Source: Erythroxylum novogranatense (taxonomy: Eukaryota; Streptophyta; Magnoliopsida; Malpighiales; Erythroxylaceae). Taken from it: a stretch of 64,000 nucleotides of DNA. Location: contig CM057227.1 of the NCBI GenBank assembly GCA_029891385.1, forward strand, positions 58,343,567-58,407,566, read 5' to 3'. Made by a program: the position numbers and the translations under genes. Under the pieces are notes generated by a model, which saw only the letters and a program-made list of their open reading frames with translations, was not told the origin of the DNA and did no database searches. This document shows positions 1 to 10,869 of this stretch, piece by piece (within the stretch, counting starts at the first letter, position 1; each line of letters opens with the position of its first letter).

Positions 1-472
1 TCTTATCTTTTCAGGGATATAAGGTAGTGAATTTGGTGACATTTGTGCTAAGAGATATACTGTTGTGAAATGTGCTGTTCAGATTGGGAAAATTCTGAGG
101 GCTGATGCTTTGGTGAATTGTTTGACATAGTTAGCAAGTAAATCGGATTTTGGGTTGTTCATAAAAGTTGTATATAACATTGTGATCTTGATGAGCATAT
201 TTATTGTATAATTTTTGGACTGCATAGAATGAAAGATAGTGAATTTCCAATGACTGTTCTGTTTTAAGAAGTGAATGTGTGGGCAGTAGTTTCAATGGGA
301 CTTTTGACACCCTTAGGGGTGAACTTGATTTTTTTTGGTCTTCATGAAACTTGTAGAGGGTTTCATGATCTTTCTAACGAGGTATGGTTTGTAATTTACT
401 TAATTGTGTGCAAAGAGTTATGGGTGTTGGAAGTTTGGTTGGAAAACAGAAAAAAGAGAAGGAAATAAGGGC

Positions 473-497
473 TATATATATATATATATATATATAT
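473..497. repeat. (TA)n microsatellite
   Basis: About twelve uninterrupted TA units. It separates the unmatched first 470 bases from the part of the LTR that aligns with the solo LTR at 28757-31051. Confidence 0.9.
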
Positions 498-1370
498 TCA
501 TTGTTGCATTTTGGTTTCTTTCGTAAATAACTTTTCCGTCCGACGTTCGATTGACCTGATTCTTGAGGCATCGGATTCACTGAATATTTAATTTCATTTT
601 TTGAGAGATTGGGGATTTTCGGACGAGAAATTGACGTGACCCCAGGTAACGGAGCCTTTAATCACTGTTTTGTTTAATTAGAGACCTATAGAGGTCCGAA
701 TTGCGCACTGTCAGCGCCAATAGGTTTCTAATTTTTAAATGGATTTTTCTGATAAAAAAATAGGATTAGGACCGGGAATATCATGAACATGCGTTGTCCT
801 TATTCTATAATTGTGCATAAATGGGAATTCTTATGCAGAGTGATTAATGTGTGCATGTGGCATAAACTGGTAGTGCAGGATAAATGTCCGCACTCAGGCG
901 TTCTCAGAGGAAACCAATGCAAATCTGGAGCGTACTGTGAGTAGACCTAGATGGTCTTATTTATTGGTTATTTTCTTTTGTTATATGTTGAATGAGTATT
1001 GATTTATTTTATTGATTGTGATTAAATATGGGTTTCGGACAGGAGGTCCGGTGATTGATTATGTATTTGGAATTGCGTTATTGAAGTGTTCCTTGAATGT
1101 GAATGGGATGACCTAAGTGTATATATTGAGATTGTTAAAATGTCTTGCATGCATAATTGCACATAAATGAAATGTGACTTCTTAATTGATATCGAATGCC
1201 GGACTACAGTCCGATGATAGTAACTATGATTGACTGAGCACATGCAAATATGCATAAGACATTCCACTGTATGAATACATGAAAGATAATGAGAGTTGTG
1301 ACCAGAGTAGTCAACAATGAGTAAAGAGCTTCGTTCTCAGATACTGATTCAGAGCCTCAGGCTCAACGAC

Positions 1371-1559
1371 AATGAGCCCTTTATGGGATAGTTTACAATG
1401 AACCTTTTATGGGACAGTTCACAATGAGCCCTTTATGGGACAATTTACAATGAGCCCTTTATGGGACAGTTCACAATGAGCCCTTTATGGGACAGTTTAC
1501 AATGAGCCCTTTATGGGACAGTTCACAATGAGCCCTATATGGGACAGTTTCAATGAGCC
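1371..1559 (+). repeat. 26-bp tandem repeat inside LTR
   Basis: Seven to eight copies of a 26-base unit starting AATGAGCCCTTTATGGGACA; units begin at 1371, 1397, 1423, 1449, 1475, 1501 and 1527, with a partial last copy. The related LTR at 28757-31051 holds a different degenerate repeat (GTTGGGCTTGAAGCCCTGAT-like) at the corresponding place, about 29370-29530. This is therefore a fast-evolving minisatellite position in the family. Each unit contains a short inverted pair (CCC..GGG). Confidence 0.9.
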
Positions 1560-2346
1560 CGATATCCATGGGTACGGGACAGTTTAGGCACTCGGTCACA
1601 ATAAAGTAGTTAAATGGAAAGTGGGTCTCATGCACATATGCATAACATGATTGATTTGATTGTACGGAATGAGAATGGTTGAATTAATTGTATTGAATGG
1701 GACTGCAACACTGTATTGAATGGGAATGTGACATTGTGTTGAATGGAAATGATAAATTTGATTGAATGATTGATTTGGTTATATTGAATATGGCATTGTA
1801 TCGACATAATGAAAATATGAAACTGTATGTGAATATGAGGTGTGATAGGAAATATGAAATGTGGCTTAATAGAAATGAAAGTATGTGTTACATGTTATGT
1901 GATTGGGTGAACCATCGATGATGGTCACTCACTGAGTTCGCAAAACTCACCCAAAATTTGCATCTATTTTTCAGGTCTTGAAGAATACCCCGTTTGACAC
2001 GGGAGTATGTTTACTGTAGGCAAGTGAAGGATACAGGTCGGGATCAGTTCGTGTCTGCATTAGTGTCTTATCGGATAGTATTCCGCAATCATTGTGCAAT
2101 AATGCTTTGTATTTATAATGAGCCATTGTGGTTCTATTATTTTACATTAACTGATTGTAAAATTATTATTGGATGACTGTAATAACTGAAATGATTAATG
2201 GTGAACATGGGCTCAAATTTCTTACTGTTTATGTCGCATTAATGAATGTTTTATACTGAGTGATGTAGCACGCCACCCTCGCGGGGCAAGGACCTGGATA
2301 TCACCGTCGATGTCGGGTTCGGTTCGTGCGGGAGTGGGGTGCTACA

Positions 2347-4403
2347 TTTCAAAACTTTTTAAAAATCTTATTTGCAGCTGAAGCAATATATCCAAATCAT
2401 CATGCCAATCTATACATGATATGGTATAAGGATAATATTAAAAATAAACAAGATAGTGATATTATTGACTCCTTCGCTACAACTTTAATTCGTCGCTGCG
2501 CTATTCTCTCCTTCTTCTTATATCCAAAGCCTTTGCTTTTGAATCCTTTTCTTTGTCAATCTATCCTCTCTTTGTTATTGTATCCTCAACCAATTTGATT
2601 TACCTCTTGTTCTTCCAGTACAACTTGATTAACAAAATCCTTTGGTGGGAAAGGAGAAGAAATGTTTGGAGGAGATTTTCTTAGAAGAAATCAACCAAAA
2701 ATGAAACTGTTCTCTTGGAAATCTTGGCTCACTCATGCATGAAAGGAGAGATAGAGTCAAACCATGCAAGAACACTTTCTTAACACACTCAATTTCGGTT
2801 ATGCATGGAATGGAAGAAGAGAATAACATCCAATGCATCACTTCTTACTTTAATCAATCATCAAGTAGCCAATAAATGAGACTCTTCTCATTTATCTTTA
2901 AGATGGCTATATGAAAAGACTATTAACCTAAATATGACCTACCAATTTCGGTTTTGGAAGATGAAAGAAGGAAGATGGTCCATCCAATGCACATCTTTCT
3001 TCTTTAATCCAATGAATGCTAATAGGTTATATGCCGACATTAAAAGAAAACCATTAAACCATTTAATGGTAAGTTCATAACTCCATTTAATGATGATAAA
3101 TCATAATAAAGACTATCTTTATTTAGCAATTTAATGTCAAATGTGCAGCTGGACAATCAGTCCATTAAAACTGAAATTGCTACTCCTTTCTTTAAAAAAA
3201 TTGTTTTAATATAATTAATCTAATCAATTACATTAAACCAAAGTCTAGCCCATTTCTAAATAAACATTTGGGCTTCTAATTAACCATTAATTAATGCAAG
3301 CCCAACATTCAATTATAGGTTCCTAAAACCTCCATTTATATTTCTTACTTGGCTTGATAACCTTCCTTGAAGCCAAGTGAGAAATCTTATTGGACTTTGA
3401 TAATTCAAGCTCCAATAAGCCTAGAATTAATTTAATCTCATTAAAATTAATTCTAGCTTATTAACTAAATGTCATTCCACTAAAGACAATTAGTTGAACT
3501 CTTGAATTATTAAATATTATGAGAACAAATATTTTATGTTCAACTACAAACCCTATATAGAACCTTATTATAGCCATCCACATAATAAAGGATAAAAGTA
3601 CCGTTTTGCCCTTATGTTGATTTTTCCTTCTAGATCTCCCATTTTACTTTATATGGTGATTAACATACAAGATCTCATCTTGGTGTTAAGACTTGATGAG
3701 TAGCTAGTCTATCAAACTACTGACACCAGTTTAATTACTAAATCTCCTTAAAACATCTAGAAGTAATGATATTACTATAAACTCTTTATTTGAGTGAATG
3801 TTCTCTGATACATGTTTTAATTAATAATTCTAACATACAGACACTAGATTAATACTCTATAAAAATTCATTCCAATCATATCAAGAATTATAATGAAACA
3901 CATACGAGTTCACTACTCATCAAGATTGTGGTTCATAATAAGCAATTGCTTAAGTTGTATGTTTTAAGACTAAAGTAACAACCCACTTTATTCTTGAAAA
4001 CATACTTAATTCTAGATTTATTTAATAATGCCTTCATCAATATTCAACTACTATCATGATATGAAACTCATCATTCCCTTGAAGTAAACTCCTTTACTTA
4101 TACGGAGATAAATCGCAACACTACAGTCTAAACTATAATCAACCAACCAACTTGATTATTCAACTGTGAATCCATTAATTTAGATTCTAATAATATACAT
4201 CGTTCCCATACATCTCTATGTATATGTCTATTACTTACAAAAGAATCTTAGTACCTTATGACTAGATATATAATGCTCATTAATACCAAACTCTTTTATT
4301 TTATTAATAATAAATATTTCCATTACAAAACTGTAACTGAAGAAGATTAAGGCATATGTAAATACACTTGCTTTCTAGGGCACTATATTGTATATCTCCA
4401 ACA
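2347..4403 (-). repeat. Tork-like 3' LTR (5'-truncated in plus coordinates)
   Basis: Nearly collinear with 47179-49257 and with the inverted copy at 55857-57959. It ends at TCTCCAACA (4403), next to a purine tract on the minus strand. About 57 bases of its other end are missing where the gypsy LTR 1-2346 is inserted. A short ORF at 2326-2598 and others here lie in LTR sequence and also occur in the other copies, so they are not genes. Confidence 0.88.
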
Positions 4404-4420
4404 ATCTCCCACTTGCCCTA
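4404..4420 (-). other. Polypurine tract of Tork-like element
   Basis: Read on the minus strand, this is TAGGGCAAGTGGGAGAT directly before the LTR start TGTTGGAGATA. It is the expected site of plus-strand DNA priming in copia replication. Confidence 0.75.
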
Positions 4421-4439
4421 AAGCAAGTTTGACATATCC

Positions 4440-5987
4440 CTCATTCCCATTCCTGCTAGGTGACCCTCAAAACTCTTTTGAGACAGTGTCTTCGTAAATG
4501 AAGGTTTTGCTCCGTGAAAATCTTTACCACATCCACCTCTCTACGTTGTATTATCTCCCTTATGAGATGGTACTTTCGCTCAATATGTTTGTCAGCTTTG
4601 TGATTTCGAGGTTCTTTAGAATTAGCCACTGCCTCACTATTATCACAACAAAGTATAATGGTTTTTTCTGCCTCTAGAACTACCTCTAAATCATTTAGGA
4701 ACTTCCGGAGCCAGATTAATTCCTCTACTGCTTCACAAACAACAACATGCTCAGCCTCTATAGTTGAATCAGTAGTACAAGATTGATTGACAATCCTCCA
4801 GACTATGACTCCACCTCTTAAAGTAAATATAGAACTAGAAGTTGATTTCCTTGAATCAACATCTGATTGGAAATCAGAATCTATATATCTTGTCGGAATA
4901 AGATTACTTCCAGAGTAAACAAGCATTAAGTCCTTCTTCCTACGAAGATATTTAAGTATACACTTAACTGCAGTCTAATGTTCCATTCCTGGATTGGACT
5001 AAAATCTCCTTACCAGTCCCACTGTGTAATAGATATCCGGTCTAGTGTCAAGCATTGCATACATCAAACTTCCAACTGCCGAAGCATATGGAATGTTATG
5101 CATGCGTACAACCTTCTCTTGGGTTTTAGGTGCTTGTTCCTTTAAAAGTTTGATTCCATGTCTAGTAGGTGTGAAACCCCTCTTAGAATCTTGCATGGCA
5201 AACTTATTGAGCATATTCTTAATGTAGGTTAATTGAGACAAGGCTATCTATTTGTTCTTACAATCCCTTAAAGGTTTGATCCATAAAACATAGTTAGCCT
5301 CTCCCAAATCCTTCATTGAAAACTGTTCATTCAGGCATCCCTTAATCGTAGATAACATTCCCACATCATTCCCAATGAGAAGATTGTCATCAACATACAA
5401 GATTAGGAAAGTAACCTTACCTTCTTGTATTCTTTTATAAACATAAGGCTTATCTAGGTTTTGTATGAACCCATAGGTTTTGATAGACTTATCAAACCTA
5501 ATGTTTCAAGACTTAGATGCTTGCTTAAGTCCATAAATGAACCTTTGCAACTTGCATACCTTATGCTCATTTCCTGGCTCAATGAAATCTTTTGATTGGG
5601 CTATATAAATGGTCTCCTCAAGATCCCTATTAAAAAATGTGATCTTGACATCCATTTGCCATATTTCATAATCAAAATAAACTGTTATGGCTAAAAGAAT
5701 CCTGATGGACTTAAGCATGACAACCGGAGAAAAAGTCTCCTCATAGTTTATACCCTCTTTTTGAGTATAGCCTTTAGCTACCAATCTAGCTTTAAAGGTC
5801 TCTACCTTTCCATTCTATTCTCTTTTTCTTTTGTAGATCCATTTACACCCTATGGCTTTTATACCTGGTGGTAGATCTACAAGGACCTAGACTTTATTAG
5901 TGTACATGGAATCTATTTTCGATTCCATAACCTTGAGCTATTTTTCTGCATCAACATCATTAATAGCCTGAGTATATGTAATGAGAT
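4440..5987 (-). pseudogene. pol: copia pol 3' half: reverse transcriptase and RNase H
   Basis: On the minus strand, RT comes first: KGYTQKEGINYEETFSPV near 5780, QMDVKITFFN, YGLKQASKS near 5510, and the catalytic YVDD at 5386-5397. A block around 5000-5240 carries IPYASAVGSLMYAM. RNase H follows at 4456-4926 with DSDFQSDVDSRKSTSSSIFT, EAEHVVVCEA and an HIERKYHLIR segment near the end. In-frame stops fall at about 5504, 5243 and 4997, and the frame slips between blocks. The gene is not functional. The 5' half of pol lies 37 kb away at 43288-44760, because the Athila element entered between integrase and RT. Confidence 0.88.
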
Positions 5988-7516
5988 TGATTTGAAACCT
6001 TTTGTTCTTACCCTTGGAGGTCAAATAAAAAAATTTAATTCCAAAGATTACAGTATAAGATGCAACCTCGAGTCATTTCACTTAATCGGAACCTAATGAA
6101 TGGATCTAAGCTAGCCTATATGTCATGATATGCAAACCAAATTAGGAAGAAAAGGGGGGTTTTAATCTTTGGGAATTTAGACAAAAATAAATGAATTGTA
6201 AGAAAATGTAATGAAAAGTTTTTTTTATTTTGGGAATATAAAAGCGATAAGATAAAAACAATGTTCAAATGATGATAGTATCCTATTGAAAACGAGCTTT
6301 GGCTATCATTGTTTGAAATGAATTTTAATGGGAGTGAATCACTAAGTTTCAAATGGTAAACCTTAAAGAACTCTTTAATTCCAAGGTCCTAATCAATGAA
6401 CTCCATTTCTTAAGATCTCTTTGAATGCTCTTAGTGTCTGCAATGGGTAAGTCAATGCAATAAGTCACTTTGGGATCTAGAATCAACTCAATATAAAACA
6501 CAACTAGGTAGATAAAAGAGAATCAACAAGATCACAAATAGACATATATAAGACTTCATATATTCAAGTTCCAAGTTCTACATCAACAAATCCCAATAAC
6601 ATAGTGAATATCTAACACTTAATTAAACTCTAATCAAGAATGTTTAACTACAAATTAGAAATCCTAAACCTAGGAGTCTATAACAATATAACTGAACATG
6701 GAATAAACTACTCCCCTTTGAAGCCCATTGAACTCTAGCCATTGCTACATTTTCAAGAGGAGAGAGGTGCCTAGCCAAGCATAACTCTAGGAGATTTCAC
6801 AACTGGGAGCCCATTAGAAACATCCATGGTAGTAGTTGTTGGTGAAGGAGCAGAACGGTGAAGTGGATGAGAGGGGATGAAGGCATGAAGAAATTTTGAA
6901 GGTAGAGAGAGTGAGTGTGTCTTCCAAAACTGTCAGCTATCTCCTCCTTTCTTAACCTAAAATAGATAGGTTTTAAAAGAAAAGGGTTATGGTTCGGGTT
7001 GCACAGTGGGTAAACTTCTGAAAATGGTTCGGGTATTTGAAGGTTCACCGTAGTGACAGATGAGCTCGCCGCGGTGAACTTTTCTTAAAAGTTTTAGTTT
7101 GGAGTGTTGGTTCTTTCACTGCGGTGATAGAATTAATTCACGCCGCAACTAACTTTTGCCGAAAGTTCTGCTTAGAATTCTTCATACTTCGCCGCAGTGA
7201 CACATCATCCTTTCGTTGCGGCGAACTTCCTATTGCACTTGTTGACTTATTGACTCATCATCTTCAGCCTTCCCTTGACTCTACTTCTTCTTCTTGAGTC
7301 TCCTACAATGAACAAATGGTAGTTTGCAGTATTAATTGTTCTCAGAAAATTAATTAGTGCAATTAATAATGATTTGTGACAATTTTACTCTCAAACTACA
7401 TATAGTAAAGACAGGCACTCAAGAGTCAAATTAAGAATAAAATCTAAAAATAGGAGCTAAGAAGTGTAGTAAAAACCATGAAAATGTCGCCAATTTATAT
7501 AATAAACTTGGGCTCA
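5988..7516 (-). repeat. Athila-like 3' LTR
   Basis: Starts TGATTTGAAACC and ends TTGGGCTCA. It matches 41756-43287 along its whole length with scattered substitutions, mostly transitions. It includes a CpG-rich palindromic block at 7042-7228 that is better preserved here than in the other LTR. Confidence 0.88.
7042..7228. repeat. CpG-rich palindromic module in Athila LTR
   Basis: At least six dispersed short palindrome-like words: TTCACCGTAGTGAC, CTCGCCGCGGTGAAC, TTCACTGCGGTGATAG, TTCACGCCGCAAC, TTCGCCGCAGTGAC and TTCGTTGCGGCGAAC. They share the core YCRCCGCGGYGAR and stand out from AT-rich surroundings. In the sister LTR (42813-42991) the same words have decayed mainly at CpG sites. Confidence 0.85.
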
Positions 7517-8109
7517 AACAAATTCCCCCACACTTAGACCTTTGTACTCCTGGAGAAAGTTTATAAAAGTCAAAGAGACACAAGTGCTAAAGAAAATTCT
7601 TACCATGCTTAAAACAAGAGAGGAAATTAGTAAAATCACTTTCTCAGAAATCAATCAAAGTAGACTGAAAGAGCGCCAAGAAAATAAACACTATAAGAAT
7701 TTAATCCAAGAGATTGAGCAAAAGAGATTTCACTCAAGGCAAGGTGTTTACTCTCAACTCACTTGTTTTTGGGATAATTTCACTCTAAAATCTGCTTAGT
7801 CCACTCTCTACTATAAGCTTGTGACAATTCTACCTCTCCACTACAAGAACTATAATTTTGAAAATCAAGAGGACTTTTCAAGGTTGTAATGTACGGAAGG
7901 CTAAATGAAATGGATGGAACAGAAGAAAGAAAAATGAGTACATGCACCACAATTATGAAATAAACGTCAAATGTGAGTAAGACAATATTTTCACAAACAA
8001 CAACATAATCTATCACTTAACCATTTTTTTTCTTTTGAGATATATTATTATTTCTTCTTTTTTTTAAAAAAATTTAGTTGATATTTTTTTTCTATTCTAC
8101 TTTCTTTTT
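7517..8109 (-). other. Athila PPT and 3' untranslated region, first part
   Basis: Minus reading: CTAAGTGTGGGGGAATTTGT ends at the LTR start TGAGCCC, a typical purine tract at 7517-7536. The rest (7537-8109) is AT-rich with pyrimidine runs near 8030-8110 and no ORF with recognisable motifs. It continues beyond the SIRE element at 34616. Confidence 0.7.
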
Positions 8110-8159
8110 TGTTGAGTCAAAATGACTTTACATATATATGATTTTGATGAATAACAAAG

Positions 8160-8535
8160 AAGAAGAAAAAACAGACGCAGAAATGAAAAAACAGACAGAC
8201 GGAGAAATGAAAAGCAAACGCAGGATGAATAACAAAGAAGTTTAAAAGTAGACGCAGAAGTTGAAAAGCAGGCGCAGAAAGAAAAACAGACACAGAAAGA
8301 AAAGCAGACGCAAAAAGAAAAAAACAGACGCAGAAAGAAAAGCAGACAGAGAATGAAAAGCAGACGCATAAAGAAAAGAAGATGCAGAAAGAAAAGCAGA
8401 CACAGAAGTTGAAAAGCAAACACAGAAGTTGAAAAGCAGACGCAGAAAGAAAAACAGATGCAGAAAGAAAAACAGACGCAGAAAGAAAAAACCAGAAGCA
8501 GAAAGAAAAGTAGACGCATAATTCAAAAGCAGACG
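8160..8535 (+). repeat. Minisatellite (AAGCAGACGCAGAAAGAA)n in SIRE U3
   Basis: About twenty variants of GCAGACGCAGAA followed by GAAAA or GTTGA spacers. Repeat periods are near 16 to 20 bases. The minus-strand reading gives low-complexity ORFs rich in Phe, Cys and Leu; these are artefacts of the repeat. The sister LTR has the same repeat with a different arrangement of variants (33605-33965). Confidence 0.9.
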
Positions 8536-8631
8536 CAAGAGTCAGTTCGAGTTAGTTACAGAACTCAACTGATTAACCGTTTCTTTCAAGATTCAAGAAA
8601 CAAGAATCAAGAAGCAGTTACAGATGAAGGC

Positions 8632-8640
8632 TATATATAT
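8632..8640 (+). promoter_or_regulatory. Putative TATA box of SIRE LTR promoter
   Basis: TATATATAT followed by GAGTCGAAG, directly downstream of the minisatellite. It is conserved at 34063-34071 in the other LTR. Placement in the middle of the LTR fits a U3/R promoter. Confidence 0.55.
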
Positions 8641-9185
8641 GAGTCGAAGTCAAAGATTGCAAAGTTAGTTAACTTACGTATACGCGAATGAAAAAGCTTG
8701 TTTGTGAGATTATTGTGCAAAATAGCTAAGAGCTAGTGTTACTGTAACAGAGTTCAAACACTTTTGTAAGAAAGTAGTACAAATAGCCTGCAGAGGCTAA
8801 GAGTAAAAGAATACTGAGTGTAGAGACACAAGAGGCTCGAAAGAATACTTGTAAACGTTGAAGAGATAGTGAAATCTCAGAAAGACTTCTGAGGACTGGA
8901 CGTAGCCCACGGTTTGGGGTGAACCAGTATAAAATTGCTGTGTCGACTTCTCTCAACTCTATCTTTCTTTAAGTTCAAAGTTTTGTTATTACTTAGATTT
9001 CAAAAAAAGTTTTTCAAAGTTTTCATCAATTCGAACTTACCAAAGTTTTTGTGAAAATAACTTGTTTTTTAACAAAACGTTTTCTGAAAAGACTTTTAAA
9101 AAGAGGAATACACAATTCAACCCCCCTTTTCGTGTATTCATATATCGTATTATAAGCATTGTAATAACGTGTGATTCACTTCAAT

Positions 9186-9197
9186 TGGTATCAGAGC
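9186..9197 (+). other. Primer-binding site (initiator Met tRNA type)
   Basis: TGGTATCAGAGC, two bases (AT) after the LTR end. It is complementary to the 3' end of plant initiator methionine tRNA, the usual minus-strand DNA primer for copia elements. Confidence 0.92.
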
Positions 9198-9239
9198 CTG
9201 GTATCCAAGGATCACTGTAGCAAAATGTGGATCAAAGAT

Positions 9240-10714
9240 AATGGCAGAATAACATATATACATTGTAGAAGGTGCCTCAGTCACTAGACCTCCAGTATTC
9301 AACGGAGAAGACTATCATTACTGGAAAGATAGAATGAGGCTGTTGATAGGGATGTGATAGAGAATGGACCATATACATAAGTAGATGAAGATGGAAATCT
9401 TATTCCACGGACCAGATGGACGGTTGACCAAAAGGCAAGAATTTAGCTGAACTCTAAGGCGAAATTTTTCTTGACGTGGGCCCTAAGCAGGAGTGAGTAT
9501 GACAAAGTCCACGGATGCGACACTACGAAGGAGATGTGGGACACATTGTCCATCACTTATGAAGGCACAAACCAAGTCAAAGAATCCAAGATAAGCATTC
9601 TTGTACACCAGTACTAGCTTTTCAAGATGAAAGATGAAGAATCTATTGATCAAATGCTTGGAAGATTTCAAACAATTGTCAATGGATTGAAAGCCCTTAG
9701 AAGAACGTACAATAACCAAGACCACGTATGAAAGATCTTAAGAAGTCTTCCGAAGAGGTGGAGACCAAAATTTACTGCGGTGCAGGAAGCTAAGGATTTG
9801 AGCGTGCTAAAGCTTGACGAGTTACTTGGATCACTGAAGATTCATGAAGTAGAGCTCGATGCTGAAGACAAGCCCAAACGGGACAAGTCAATAGCACTGA
9901 AGGTTGGACAAAAGAATCACAAGACTCAAAGAAGGAGAAAGTCATCGAAAGCATTAAAGACTGAAGAATCAAAGAATGATGACTCAAGTGAATCAGAAAA
10001 AGAGACAAGTGATGAAGATGACGAGTTATCTTTCATTTCCCAAAAGATAAGACAGATGTGGAAGAAGAAGTCCAAAGGAAGTCAGCTCTTCAAGAAGAAT
10101 TGCAAAGATGATGGTAAAGTAGAAAAGACAACTATCATATGCTACGAGTGTAATCAACCTGGACATTACAAGTCCGAATGTCCTACTCTAAAAAGGAAAC
10201 CAAAGAAGAGTAGAGAAGACAAGAAAAGCATGATGACAACTTGGGAAGATCTAGATTCATCAGAGTCAGATACAAGTTCCGAGACATCTGAACATGCAAA
10301 TATCTGCCTAGTAACCAAGGAAGAAAGTGATGAGGAGGTAACTTCTGAATACGATAACTTGCATGATGCTTATTCAGAACTATTAGAGGATTTTCATGCT
10401 ATTCTAAAACAGTATAAACTGTTAAAGAAGAAGTATGTAGAAAACCTTAAACATACAGAAGAAATAGAGAGAGAAAATATCTACTTAAAGAAACAAACAC
10501 AAGAGAAAAAGAAAGTTGTAGATAAATCTGATGAGATCGATCAGTTGAAGCTTAGAATTAAGAATCTTTCATCTGATTTAGCTACCTTCACTGAGAGTAC
10601 AAAGAAAATGAATGAGATGCTAGGAAAATGTAGACATTCAAGTGATAAAACAGGATTAGGGTTTACGGGTAATAAGTCTCATTATGATAGAAAGCCTTTT
10701 TTCTCAAAATAAAA
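9240..10714 (+). pseudogene. gag: SIRE gag (capsid/nucleocapsid) pseudogene
   Basis: The N-terminal part shows the UBN2-type gag pattern: PPVFNGEDYHYWKDRM near 9290, then EMWDTLSITYEGTNQVKESK and LPKRWRPKFTAV. The intact C-terminal stretch 9780-10712 has an acidic/lysine-rich segment, a CCHC zinc knuckle CYECNQPGHYKSEC at 10140-10181 and a predicted coiled coil (heptad-like leucines, lysines and glutamates about residues 195-285). Gag would package the RNA in virus-like particles. In-frame stops at 9444-9446 (TAG, consensus Gln) and 9729-9731 (TGA, consensus Arg), a third near 9617, and a frame slip near 9350 break it. Confidence 0.88.
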
Positions 10715-10869
10715 GGTATTACCAAACACGTATTCATCAACAATCTAGTAAAAGGCATCAAAGGACTCATTATGTGCATATTACTAACCAAAAAGGACCC
10801 AAGAAAATTTGGGTACCAAAAAGTAAAATAGTTTCTCCTGCAGATATCCTTCCATGGAAGATGCAACAA

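Larger units (their letters stand above)
1..2346 (+). mobile_element. Ty3/gypsy LTR (partial, runs off the left edge)
   Basis: The right end reads GAGTGGGGTGCTACA at 2346. This is the inverted form of the TGTAGCACCCCACTC ends at 14011, 20468 and 28757, so it is the same LTR superfamily in plus orientation. From about 500 onward it matches the solo LTR at 28757-31051 read backwards, for example the block near 690-720 that ends in TCAGCGCCAATAG. It sits inside the Tork 3' LTR, which resumes at 2347 about 57 bases short of its own end. The first 470 bases have no match elsewhere in the window and may be a divergent U3. The LTR start must lie left of the window. No coding function is proposed; a short plus-strand ORF at 1994-2176 is LTR sequence. 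Confidence 0.8.
8110..9183 (+). repeat. SIRE-type 5' LTR
   Basis: Begins TGTTGAGTCAAAATGACTTT and ends GTGTGATTCACTTCA, 3 bases before the PBS. It contains an 18-bp-type minisatellite, a TATA box at 8632-8640 and the conserved block CAACCCCCCTTTTCGTG near the end. It matches 33561-34615 closely outside the minisatellite. Confidence 0.92.

Noticed and set aside
1..470. Possible host gene at the left edge
   Set aside because: Only a 65-codon ORF without motif; the region probably belongs to the LTR U3.
1371..1559. CRISPR-like array
   Set aside because: Units are directly adjacent without unique spacers, and the context is a plant retrotransposon LTR.
1994..2176. Short ORF conserved between 1994-2176 and 63597-63851
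   Set aside because: The conservation is LTR identity; in other LTRs of the superfamily the frame is broken.
8097..8538. Overlapping minus-strand ORFs rich in Phe, Cys and Leu
   Set aside because: They are translations of the U3 minisatellite in all frames; the same occurs at 33396-33969. No start context or motif.
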